A model generated the notes under the pieces. It was not told the DNA's origin. It was given only the letters and a program-made list of their open reading frames with translations, and ran no database searches. This document shows, in pieces, positions 40,455 to 49,500 of a DNA stretch of 64,000 nt (the first letter of the stretch is position 1; the number at the start of each line of letters is the position of its first letter). The position numbers and the translations under genes were made by a program. This DNA comes from JAFNGF01 sp964567045. GTDB taxonomy: Bacteria; Planctomycetota; Phycisphaerae; Sedimentisphaerales; Anaerobacaceae. The stretch is from contig CAZMLE010000010.1 of assembly GCA_964567045.1 (NCBI GenBank), positions 1 to 64,000 on the forward strand, in the 5' to 3' direction.

Positions 40455-42185
40455 CTATCTGGGTCTTTTACTTTTAACCCAGCTTTTGATCTTGGTAAGC
40501 GACAGTGTGTTCAGCACGTCAGTTTTTGTTGCCCAGCCGCGAGCGGCCGTGGCGACGCCGAAGCCCATCAGGCTTAGGCCTTCTTTGCTGTGAGCGTCTG
40601 TTCCGATGGCCAATTTGACGCCCGCCTCGATGGCCATTTTGCAGTGAACGTCCTTGAGGTCCAAACGCTGCGGATGAGCATTTACCTCCAACGCAGTGTG
40701 TGTTTGAGCAGCGTGCTTAATCACAGCGGCAATGTCGATATCCATCGGCTCACGCTGACCAATTAGCCTGGCGGTTGGATGAGCGATGCAGTTGACATAA
40801 GGGTTGTCCATCGCTTTGAGCGTGCGAGTTGTTACTTTCTCACGTGAACTGCCCATGCCCGAATGTATCGAAGCTATCACAAAATCCAGATCGGCCAGCA
40901 GCTTGTCGTCGAAATCCAGAGACCTGTCGGCCAGGATATCCACCTCTGCTCCTGCCAGGATGGTTATGCCCTTTAGCTTCTCGTTGAGCTTGTGGATATG
41001 CTTTATTTGCTCGGCGAGTTCTTTAGCCGACAGGCCATTGGCAATAGCCGACGATTTTGAGTGGTCGGTGACGCAGATGAATTTATAGCCTAAGTTCCTT
41101 GCCGCCTCGGCCATCTCGGCTATGCTTGCCCTGCCATCAGATGCGTCCGTATGGCTGTGGAAGTCGCCTTTAATGTCCCCAAGCTCAATTAGCTCGGGCA
41201 AAGAATGCGACTTTGCGGCTTCGACTTCGCCACGATCTTCGCGCAGAAGCGGGCTGATGAAATCCATGCCGAGCTTGGTATAGATTTCCTCTTCGACCGG
41301 CCCGGCAATCATTTTATCGCCCTGGAAAAGCCCGTATTCGTTCAGCTTCCACTTGGCTTTGACGGCGATTTCTCGCAGCCGAACATTGTGCTGCTTCGAG
41401 CCGGTAAAATATTGTGCCGCAGCGCCAAAGCTCTCGCCGGGCACCACACGAACGTCAGCGTGCACCGGCGTGCTTTGCGTCTGGATTATCGCTGAGCCTT
41501 TAGTTGGTCCTGACGCGAGAATTTCTTGAACAAAGTCCGCACTAGTAAATGCCTTGACGATTTGCTCGCCCTTTTCGGCAGCGACCAGGATGTCAACATC
41601 GCCGATGGTCTCGGCTCGACGCCGCAGCGAGCCGGCCGGCTGAATTTTTTCTATGCCGGATTTATCTGCAAGAAACTCACAGACCAGTTCTGCCGCCTCC
41701 ATTGCCTGGTCGAGTCGGATTCGGCCAGTTGATTTCTCCAGAAACTCGATGCCCCTTTGTATGGCTGCCGCCTTTTTCTGCCCGAAGCCCGGCAACTGAG
41801 CGATGGAACCATCCGCCAGCGCTTTTTTGAGCTCAGCGATGGTCGTGACATTCAGCTTTTCGTAGACAGCTTTTGCACCTTTCGGGCCCACCCCGGGTAT
41901 GGTAAGCAGCTCCAACAACGTGGGCGGGATTTTACTGAGCAATTGCTTATGGGCGGTTATCGTGCCGGTCTTCACAAATTCTTCGATCTTAGCCAGGCTT
42001 GATTTTCCGATTCCCGGCGTTTCGGCCAGCTTGCCGGTTGCCAACAAGGTCTCGACATCGGTGGGCATATCACCGATGATGCGTCCTACCTTGCGGTAGG
42101 TGTTGATGCGGAATTTGTCCTCGCCGAGGATCTCCATGATGTCGGCCATTTGGTCGAAAAGCTCACTCAGGATGGCATTTTTCAT
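40455..42185 (-). CDS. polX: Family X DNA polymerase/3'-5' exonuclease PolX
   Basis: A 576-residue DNA repair enzyme. An 8-kDa-like and helix-hairpin-helix part (TPGIGKSSLAKI, IPGVGPKGAKAVYEKL, LPGFGQKKAAAI) is followed by the nucleotidyltransferase core (AGSLRRRAETIGDVDILV with its metal-binding Asp pair). The C-terminal PHP exonuclease domain starts near residue 340 (DFHSHTDASDGRASI, VTDHSKSSAIANG, EVNAHPQRLDL, GTDAHS). Such enzymes fill short gaps in base-excision repair. The TATAAT ends only seven bases before the ATG and no ribosome site is visible, so the message may be leaderless. Its end faces the tRNA-Pro gene. Confidence 0.95.
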   Translation of the reverse strand: MKNAILSELFDQMADIMEILGEDKFRINTYRKVGRIIGDMPTDVETLLATGKLAETPGIGKSSLAKIEEFVKTGTITAHKQLLSKIPPTLLELLTIPGVGPKGAKAVYEKLNVTTIAELKKALADGSIAQLPGFGQKKAAAIQRGIEFLEKSTGRIRLDQAMEAAELVCEFLADKSGIEKIQPAGSLRRRAETIGDVDILVAAEKGEQIVKAFTSADFVQEILASGPTKGSAIIQTQSTPVHADVRVVPGESFGAAAQYFTGSKQHNVRLREIAVKAKWKLNEYGLFQGDKMIAGPVEEEIYTKLGMDFISPLLREDRGEVEAAKSHSLPELIELGDIKGDFHSHTDASDGRASIAEMAEAARNLGYKFICVTDHSKSSAIANGLSAKELAEQIKHIHKLNEKLKGITILAGAEVDILADRSLDFDDKLLADLDFVIASIHSGMGSSREKVTTRTLKAMDNPYVNCIAHPTARLIGQREPMDIDIAAVIKHAAQTHTALEVNAHPQRLDLKDVHCKMAIEAGVKLAIGTDAHSKEGLSLMGFGVATAARGWATKTDVLNTLSLTKIKSWVKSKRPR

Positions 42186-42192
42186 AGGGTCA

Positions 42193-42219
42193 ATTATATC
42201 CGTGCGCCGGTAGAATCAA
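42193..42219 (-). promoter_or_regulatory. Promoter giving a possibly leaderless polX message
   Basis: On the minus strand TTGATT (42219-42214), a 15-base spacer and TATAAT (42198-42193). The distance from the -10 to the ATG is seven bases, so transcription would begin at or next to the start codon. Confidence 0.4.
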
Positions 42220-42224
42220 AACAT

Positions 42225-42365
42225 TTTCGATTTGCGATTTTCGATAAGGTTCAATCGTGTATAATGTGGCGATAAGAAGCTGCCGGAGACGTCGCCCTAA
42301 GCGAAGAGTCTGGCTTGAGAAGGGAGATTTCTTCCCCTCAACTTCGCTCAGGGCCAGCAGATGTG
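42225..42365. repeat. Mixed dispersed-repeat block
   Basis: Contains TTTTCGATTTGCGATTTTCGAT low-complexity words in two overlapping pieces and, at about 42339-42361, CCTCAACTTCGCTCAGGGCC, a reverse-oriented relative of the SASSGQALSRVEG repeat in priA. No gene is seen in 42186-42468. Confidence 0.5.
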
Positions 42366-42468
42366 CTCGAAATAACCTCACCGGAGCATCGCTGTGCGAA
42401 TAATATAAACAATAATACACAACAATAATTCTAATAATGTAATTGGTGTTCAGCATATTTTTCGTGCG

Positions 42469-43707
42469 TTGCGGCATAGAAATTATCGTCTGTTTTTTGG
42501 TGGCCAGAGTATATCTTTGGTCGGCACATGGATGCAGCAGATAGCGATGAGCTGGCTGGTGTATCGCCTCACTAATTCCGCATTTTTGCTTGGTATTGTC
42601 GGATTCTTGGGGCAAATTCCCACTTTTCTTTTAGCGCCTTTTGCTGGAGTCATAGCTGATAAGTATAATCGCCATCGTGTTTTGATCGTTACGCAGACGT
42701 TGGCAATGTTACAGGCATTAATACTCTCAGCACTTGTCTTGGCCAACTGCATAACAGTAGGGCACATCATGACGTTAAGCATCTTTCTTGGTTTAGTGAA
42801 TTCTTTCGATATTCCTGTCCGGCAGGCTTTTACTGTAGAAATGATAGAAGAACGAGAAGACCTGGGTAACGCAATAGCCTTAAACTCTTCTATGGTCAAT
42901 GCGGCGAGGTTACTCGGTCCTTCTCTTGCTGGTATCCTTATTGCTGGCCTGGGAGAGGGTATATGCTTCTTGTTAAATGCTATTAGTTATACTGCTGTTA
43001 TTGCCTCTTTATTAGCGATGAAAATCACCCCAAGGCAAATAGGACCATCTGATGCCCACGTTCTACATGGATTAAGAGAAGGTTTTGTTTATGCTTTCAA
43101 CTTTGCGCCCATCAGGTCTATCCTCATCCTTCTGGGTTTGGTTAGTTTAATGGGCGTGCCGTACCAGGTGTTAATGCCTGTCTTTGCAAAAGATATTTTC
43201 CATGGGGGGCCAATAACCCTGGGCTTTCTCACGGCGATGTCCGGCGTCGGCGCTTTAACGGGCGCTATTTATCTTGCGGGCAGAAAAAGCGTCATCGGTT
43301 TAGGTAAGATAATTCCATTGGCCTCCGGCTTTTTTGGTTCAGGAGTTATTGCGTTTGCATTATCCAGAACTCTGTGGTTTTCAATGGCAGTGATGTGCAT
43401 GACCGGCTTTGCAATGATGGTTCAGATGGCAGCCAGTAACACGGTGTTACAGACCATTGTCGAAGAAGACAAACGCGGAAGGATTATGGGCTTGTTTACG
43501 ATGGCGTTTATGGGGATGGTGCCTTTTGGAAGTTTATTAGCCGGGAGTTTAGCCAGTAAAATAGGTGCGCCGAATACTTTATTGCTTGGCGGGACATGCT
43601 GTGTTATAGGCGCGCTTATGTTTGTTAGAAAGCTCCCGTCATTACGGGAGAAAGTTCGCCCTATATACATAGAAAAAGGTATCATCCCGGATGTAGCTGT
43701 GAAATGA
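42469..43707 (+). CDS. MFS transporter (MFS_3/EntS-like exporter)
   Basis: A 412-residue major facilitator with about 12 hydrophobic segments. It opens RHRNYRLFFGGQSISLVGTWMQ, typical of the MFS_3 group that includes the enterobactin exporter EntS and many drug-efflux proteins; substrate is unknown. The conserved cytoplasmic loop AGVIADKYNRHRVL is present. The start is uncertain. TTG 42469 would begin at the conserved RHRNYRLFF, while family members usually have about ten residues before it, and the frame stays open upstream to a rare ATT at 42442. The gene and its AT-rich upstream region differ in base composition from neighbours, which suggests transfer. Confidence 0.85.
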   Translation: MRHRNYRLFFGGQSISLVGTWMQQIAMSWLVYRLTNSAFLLGIVGFLGQIPTFLLAPFAGVIADKYNRHRVLIVTQTLAMLQALILSALVLANCITVGHIMTLSIFLGLVNSFDIPVRQAFTVEMIEEREDLGNAIALNSSMVNAARLLGPSLAGILIAGLGEGICFLLNAISYTAVIASLLAMKITPRQIGPSDAHVLHGLREGFVYAFNFAPIRSILILLGLVSLMGVPYQVLMPVFAKDIFHGGPITLGFLTAMSGVGALTGAIYLAGRKSVIGLGKIIPLASGFFGSGVIAFALSRTLWFSMAVMCMTGFAMMVQMAASNTVLQTIVEEDKRGRIMGLFTMAFMGMVPFGSLLAGSLASKIGAPNTLLLGGTCCVIGALMFVRKLPSLREKVRPIYIEKGIIPDVAVK

Positions 43708-43763
43708 GCTATGAGATTGCTTCGCCCAGGCTTAGTGGCTGGCAATGAAAGGTAAGGACTGAG

Positions 43764-44735
43764 TTGAAAGTTCAATGCGAATTATGCCCAAAGATGTGCC
43801 TGATTGAGCACGGCCAAAGCGGTGACTGCCGGGTCAGAATTAACATCGACGGCGTTCTGCGCACCGTCGTCTACGGATACCCATGCTCGATTGCTATTGA
43901 CCCGGTAGAAAAAAAGCCGCTTTTCCATTTCCTGCCGGGCACGAAAATTCTTTCCACTGCGACTGCCGGCTGTAACCTTCATTGCCAGTTTTGTCAGAAC
44001 TGGGAAATATCGCAGGCCAATCCGGAGGATACACCCGCAGCATTCTGCCCACCGCAAAAGCTGGTGGATGTCACTAAGGAAAATCGTTGTCATTCGCTGG
44101 CATATACCTACACCGAGCCAATCATCTATTACGAGTACACTTATGACAGCGCAAAACTGGCTAAGCAAGCCAATATTCGCACCGTGCTTGTAACGGCCGG
44201 ATATATAAATCCCGAGCCGTGGAAGAAATTGCTCAAATATGTTGACGCGGCAAACATAGATTTGAAGGGAATCACCGAAGAGTTCTACCGTGACGTTTGC
44301 TCGGCAACGTTAAGGCCTGTACAGAACGCCTTGCTCATAGCCAAGGCAAGCGGCGTGTGGGTGGAGGTGACGAACCTGGTTATTCCAACGCTGAACGATA
44401 AGGCTGAACACATACGCCAGCTTGCCCGCTGGGTCAGAGCAAATCTGGGCCGCGAGACGCCGCTGCATTTCTCTCAGTTCTATCCGCGATATAAGATGCG
44501 ACATCTGCCGCCTACCTCGGCAAAAACATTGGATATGGCCCGAGAAATCGGAATCAGCGAAGGGCTCGATTACGTCTACATCGGAAATGTCCTTAGTGAG
44601 GCCGGCCAAACCACATATTGCCCTGGCTGCAAGGGCGTGCTGATTAAGCGCAGCGGCTACACAATCCTTCAAAACCGGCTCAGGGACGGCCGCTGCCCGG
44701 ATTGCAAAAAAGAGATTCACGGAGTCTGGAAATGA
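43764..44735 (+). CDS. amrS: AmmeMemoRadiSam-system radical SAM enzyme (copy 2)
   Basis: A 323-residue AmrS-family radical SAM protein. The cluster motif is GCNLHCQFCQNW at about residues 69-80, after the N-terminal set CELCPKMC...GDC and before the C-terminal knuckles CPGCKG and CPDCKK. It resembles copy 1 at 11536 throughout (PVEKKPLFHFLPGTK, AYTYTEP, NIDLKG, HFSQFYPRYKM). It starts with TTG at 43764 with AAGGA upstream and ends in ATGA overlapping the Tat mini-protein. It is the first gene of a four-gene unit with Memo-AMMECR1 and the giant membrane protein. The natural substrate of this family is not established. Confidence 0.88.
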   Translation: MKVQCELCPKMCLIEHGQSGDCRVRINIDGVLRTVVYGYPCSIAIDPVEKKPLFHFLPGTKILSTATAGCNLHCQFCQNWEISQANPEDTPAAFCPPQKLVDVTKENRCHSLAYTYTEPIIYYEYTYDSAKLAKQANIRTVLVTAGYINPEPWKKLLKYVDAANIDLKGITEEFYRDVCSATLRPVQNALLIAKASGVWVEVTNLVIPTLNDKAEHIRQLARWVRANLGRETPLHFSQFYPRYKMRHLPPTSAKTLDMAREIGISEGLDYVYIGNVLSEAGQTTYCPGCKGVLIKRSGYTILQNRLRDGRCPDCKKEIHGVWK

Positions 44736-44914
44736 CGCGAAGAAAATTCCTTCAGAAATTGATTGCAGGCTTTTCGACAGTCCCTATCGGAATCTGGTGG
44801 CTGGCGAAAAAAGTGAGCCCCCGCAGATTTGTCCGGGCTGTGCGAGTCAGAGAGTATCCGGGGCCTTTAAGGCCGTTAGCAGACATCTCTAAACAAAGCA
44901 AATGGAGCGGCTAA
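44732..44914 (+). CDS. 60-residue twin-arginine signal mini-protein
   Basis: Starts inside the stop of amrS (ATGA overlap) and ends one base before the next ATG. The N-terminus is a Tat-type signal: TRRKFLQKLIAGFSTVPIGIWWLA has the twin arginines (given here over two pieces, TRRKFL and the hydrophobic GFSTVPIGIWW). The C-terminal 30 residues are basic and Pro-rich (RRFVRAVRVREYPGPLRPL). There is no Cys. The signal may not be cleaved, leaving a membrane-tethered peptide. Overlapping genes on both sides mean it is translated with the AmmeMemoRadiSam proteins. It may be a substrate, an anchor, or an assembly factor; there is no known function. Confidence 0.7.
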   Translation: MTRRKFLQKLIAGFSTVPIGIWWLAKKVSPRRFVRAVRVREYPGPLRPLADISKQSKWSG

Positions 44915-44915
44915 T

Positions 44916-46502
44916 ATGAAAGCTAAATATGTAGCCCCACAATTGATTGCGGGGTTCTTTCAGTGCATCCTCGCAGTTGTCCTAGCCAGTTCATGCGCCA
45001 AGAAAGCACCGGCTCCGTCTGAAGAGAAAACGGAGAAAGGGACTCAAGAATCTGCTGAGCCGGGCAAGCCAGTGGTTCTGCGATCGTCTCTTGCCGGCGC
45101 TTGGTACTCTGCGGACCCCCAGGCGCTTACTGCGCAGTTCGACGACCTCTTCAAGAAAACCGACACTAACGGGATAGACAACGTTATTGCTCTTATCCTT
45201 CCACATGCGGGATACCAGTGGTCGGGCCAGACGGCGGCCTTAGGCCTGAAAACGACCAGTAAGAGATACAAGCGAATTATTGTCATTGGCCCGAGCCATC
45301 ATACCTATATGGAAGATGTATTTAGTGCGCCCCAAGCAACCCATTACGAAACGCCTTTGGGGCAAATCACGCTGGATGTCGAATTTATCGACAAGCTATT
45401 GAAGTTCCCAGTCTTCCAGAATCTGCCGCACGCCCTCCAGCACGAGAACAGCGTGGAGATACAACTGCCGCTGCTGCAGTACCGCTGCAAAGATTTCAAG
45501 CTGGTGCCGATTGTGGCCGGCCAATGTTCGTTGGAGGCAATTAAACAGGCAGGCCAGATTCTCAGGAGCCTTGTTGACGCCGACACACTTGTTGTTGCCA
45601 GCTCGGATTTTGTGCATTATGGCAGTCAGCATCAGTATGTGCCGTTCACAGAAAACATTCCTGAGCGGCTAAAACAGCTCGATATGGGGGCGTACGAGTA
45701 CATAGCCAAGCTGGATGGTCAAGGCTTCCTCGAATACAGGCGGAAAACCGGCGCCACGATTTGCGGCGCTATACCGATTGCGGTGCTGCTTTCGATGCTG
45801 AGCCAGCCGAGCCAGGCTCACTTAGTAAAATATACGACCTCGGGCGAGCTTACCGGCGATTTCGGCAACTCGGTCAGCTACCTTGCGGTGGCCTTTTCGG
45901 GAAAGTGGGCAAACCATCCGGAAGTTGAGCCGGACAAAAACACCCCTGAATTGTCTGAACAAGATAAAAAGCAGCTTTTAATTTTAGCCCGCCAGTCAAT
46001 ATTGTACGCTGTGGCGAATCGACGATTTCCGCAGCCGTCTGAACTAACCGCAACCATAAGCGATGCAATGAGCCGGCCCCGAGCAGCATTTGTGACACTC
46101 AAGAAACACTCCCAGCTTAGAGGCTGCATAGGCGATGTCTTTCCGCAGCGGCCCTTGTATAAGTCGGTCATTGCCAACGCCATTCGCGCCGGCTTCAGCG
46201 ATACGCGTTTTCCTCCGCTGACGCAGGAGGAATGCAAGGATATTACCATAGAAATCTCCGCTTTGACGATGCCGCAACCTATTGATTCGCCGGATAAAAT
46301 CCGACTTGGCGTAGACGGCATTATATTAAATAAAGATGGGCGGTCGGCTCTGTATCTCCCTCAGGTTGCGCCCGAACAGGGCTGGGACCTCAATCAGACG
46401 CTCACGAATCTGTCGCTCAAGGCTGGACTGCCTCCGGACGCCTGGAAAGAAGGGGCGGACTTTTCGGCATTTCAAGCTGTCGTTTTTGGTGAAGATAAAT
46501 GA
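44916..46502 (+). CDS. AmrB (Memo)-AmrA (AMMECR1) fusion lipoprotein
   Basis: A 528-residue fusion of the other two AmmeMemoRadiSam proteins. It begins with a signal peptide ending in a weak lipobox (VVLASSC27), so the protein is predicted outside the cytoplasm. About residues 52-330 are Memo-like: LPHAGYQWSG, GPSHHTYM, ENSVEIQLPLLQ, ASSDFVHYG and TGATICGAIP, the His/Asp/Cys metal-site pattern of that family. About 345-525 are AMMECR1-like: AAFVTLKKHSQLRGCIGD and GFSDTRFPPL. The signal peptide start (AKYVAPQLIAGF) is encoded by a dispersed palindromic repeat. GGAG precedes the ATG. It overlaps the next gene by four bases. Confidence 0.9.
   Translation: MKAKYVAPQLIAGFFQCILAVVLASSCAKKAPAPSEEKTEKGTQESAEPGKPVVLRSSLAGAWYSADPQALTAQFDDLFKKTDTNGIDNVIALILPHAGYQWSGQTAALGLKTTSKRYKRIIVIGPSHHTYMEDVFSAPQATHYETPLGQITLDVEFIDKLLKFPVFQNLPHALQHENSVEIQLPLLQYRCKDFKLVPIVAGQCSLEAIKQAGQILRSLVDADTLVVASSDFVHYGSQHQYVPFTENIPERLKQLDMGAYEYIAKLDGQGFLEYRRKTGATICGAIPIAVLLSMLSQPSQAHLVKYTTSGELTGDFGNSVSYLAVAFSGKWANHPEVEPDKNTPELSEQDKKQLLILARQSILYAVANRRFPQPSELTATISDAMSRPRAAFVTLKKHSQLRGCIGDVFPQRPLYKSVIANAIRAGFSDTRFPPLTQEECKDITIEISALTMPQPIDSPDKIRLGVDGIILNKDGRSALYLPQVAPEQGWDLNQTLTNLSLKAGLPPDAWKEGADFSAFQAVVFGEDK
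44922..44954 (+). repeat. Palindromic repeat inside a signal peptide
   Basis: GCTAAATATGTAGCCCCAC and the following AATTGATTGCGGGG closely match the right-hand unit at 36869-36897. It is read in frame as the first residues of the Memo-AMMECR1 lipoprotein. Confidence 0.6.
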
Positions 46503-49500
46503 GATTTGCCCGGGGCTTTTTGATATTCAGTTACGGCCTCTTTACTATCGCTGCCCAGGCACTACTCTTTCGCGAGTTTGTCACCACCTTCGAAGGCAAC
46601 GATATAAGCGTCGGCATTTTCTTCGGCTGCTGGTTTTGCTGGGTCGCCTTGGGGGCGGCGCTGATCTATCGAGCAAAAACCATTGCTGATAAACTGCTCC
46701 AGAATATAGAATTTCTGCTTCTGGCGTTTCTGCCGGCCTTTATCCTGGAGTGGGTGCTAATTGTTCAAGCTCGCGAGCTTGCTGGCATTGCATCGTATAC
46801 GCTATGGTCGGTGCGTGACATTCTACTTCTGGCGTTTTTCGTCAACGCGCCGGTCAGTATTATAACAGGGATGCTTTTTCCTATTGCCTGCCGCTGGATT
46901 CAACAGGATGCGGCGTTTGCTGTTTCGCGTGTGTATGTTCTCGAAGCGGCAGGAAGTTTTATGGGCGGCTTGGGAACAACAATTCTTCTTGGACTCGGCG
47001 TAAGCTCGGCCAGAATCTTCTTTATGCTGGGATTTATCCTGTCTTGCTCTGCGCTTTGCGTCCAGTTCGGCAGGGTATGCTCCGCATACCGCCAAATTCC
47101 GCAAATGGTATGCAGAAATCTGCATACCCTACGTGGGTGGATACTTTTTCTGCCGGTTCTTGTCTTGCTTTGTCTTGCCGCCGGCGTGGACAAGACTTTA
47201 ACACACCACGTCAGAATTATGAAATGGACAAAGCTGCTGCCCAGAGATGCGCTGCTGGGCTCGTTCCAGACCGCTCAGGCTGAGTACCTCTACGGCATCT
47301 ATCAGGGCCAATGGATGGCCATTCGCCAAGGCAGCACCTGCGAAGCGCTGCCGAACCAGGAATCAGCCGGACGAATCGCAGCTATTTGTCTATCCCAAAA
47401 TCCTACTGCAAAAGCGGTTCTTGTGGTCGGCTCAGGGCTGGGACTGTGCTATCAATTCCTGCAACTGCCGCAAATCCAGGTCATAAGCTGGGCACACTGT
47501 GACAGCGAATACGTACAGAAAGTTGAGGCCTTTATACCCGCCGAGCTCAAGATTAGCGATGCGCGATTCCACCGCGCCGCCGGCGACATCCGCTCGCTGC
47601 TAACTGAGAAGAAACAATATTATGACATAGTAATAATCAATCTGCCCGAGGCAACCAGCTCGGCTTTGAATCGGTATTACACCGTGGAATTCTACTGCCA
47701 GGTCAAAGAAACACTGCGGCCTGACGGACTCTTAGCTGTCCGCGTGGCAGGCGGGGAAAATATTATGGGCACCGAGCTAATAAATCTCGGCGCCTCCACG
47801 AAAATAACACTCCAGAAAGTTTTCGCCAAGCTGGTTCTGGTGCCCGGCGAGGATACCTGGTTCATCGCATCGCAGTCCGAGAACATAACCGGTGAGCCCG
47901 GTACGTTACGCGACCGCTTTGCTAAGATAGATGGTGCAAGCCAGGTCTTCACGCCCCAGGCTTTACTCTCGGTTTATCTGCCCGACCGTGCTGATGCTGT
48001 TTTGAAGAACTATGCAGAGGCGGATTTGCCCCAGAATTTGCTGATCAACCAAGATGAGCGGCCTTTGACTCATCTTTACAGTCTATTGCTTGCGGCAAAA
48101 CAATCCGGGGCACCGGTTACTAGACTCGTTAAGCATCTGGCTCTGGCGGGTCCACTGGTCTATATTGTGCCTATTCTGGTTCTGATAGCCGTGCGGGGCT
48201 TCTATATCTTGACGCTGCCCGCAGGCCGACAATCTACAGGCAGTCAACAGCCCAGGACGTCGAGCTTCGACAGTATGTTTCTAATTTTTTCCGCCGGCCT
48301 GACAGGAATCGGGGCAGTTATTGTGCTGATGTACCTGTACCAGACTCGATTTGGTTCGTTGTACTTACACGTAGGGATCATCTCGTCTTTATTTATGGTG
48401 GGCTTGGCTGCCGGGGCAGGCTTTGTCACGTCGCTGGTAAAGCGGGCCTCGCATCACGCTTGGCTGCTATTTGCCGTAATCGCCGGGCACGCGCTAATCC
48501 TAACCGCGATCAGCTTTTGGCCCGGCCAGCAGCAAACACACATATTCTTCGCGGCGGCATTTATCTTGTTTGGTCTGGCCGGCGGCTGCTATTTTCCACT
48601 CGCCGCCAGGCAGCTTGCCGATTCGGGCTTGGAGACCGGCCAGGTTGGCAGCAAGCTCGAAACCGCCGACCACATCGGCGCCACGGTTGGCGGGCTGCTG
48701 ACCGGCCTTGCTCTTGTCCCTGTGCTGGGGACAAAAGCAACGCTATTGGTATTCATCGTGCTGATACTGGCCAATGTGCCGGCCATCGCGCTGAGCACCT
48801 ACAAACGAGCAATTTCCGATTTCCAATTTTCGATTTCCAATTTTCAATTGACTGGGCTGGGCTACATTTTATTTGCCGTGGGTGCTTCCGCTATTCTGTG
48901 CTCAAATCTACTTGCCGAAGCTGGTGCCAAGCTTCAGCCCTCGCTACCTCAATACGCAGTTCAGGCGCTTGCCGGCCAGTCGCGCATTGAGCAAGCGTCA
49001 ACAGTCCTTCCTGATAGCGGTCGCAAAATCAGCCACTTTAGCGTGCACGACGCCAACGACAGACTGGTCGGCTATATCTTCAGCTCCGAAGATCTTGCAC
49101 CGGAAGTGCGAGGTTTCGGCGGAAGGATAAATCTGGCCGCTTATGTTGACCCCAACGGCGTGCTGACTGACTTCGCTATAATACGGTCCAACGAAACTCA
49201 CGCGTACCTCGACCTGCTCGGTCGGCGCGATACAAATGACGTCACGTGGCTCAACCGCCTCAAGGGGCATCGGCTTTTTCAGCCTGAGCCATTCGTTGAT
49301 GTTGATGCGGTAACCGGCGCAACTGTAAGCTCCGAGGCTATTCTCTCAGCGCTTGAGAAATCAGGTCACAGATTCGCTACGCAAGTTCTCGGTCGAGCTA
49401 TTGAAGTGACGCCTACAGGCCGGATTTACCAGGCCAAATATCTGCCCGATAAACAGGCGGCATACTTGATTGGTGTTCTCATGCTCACCCTGATTGTGAT

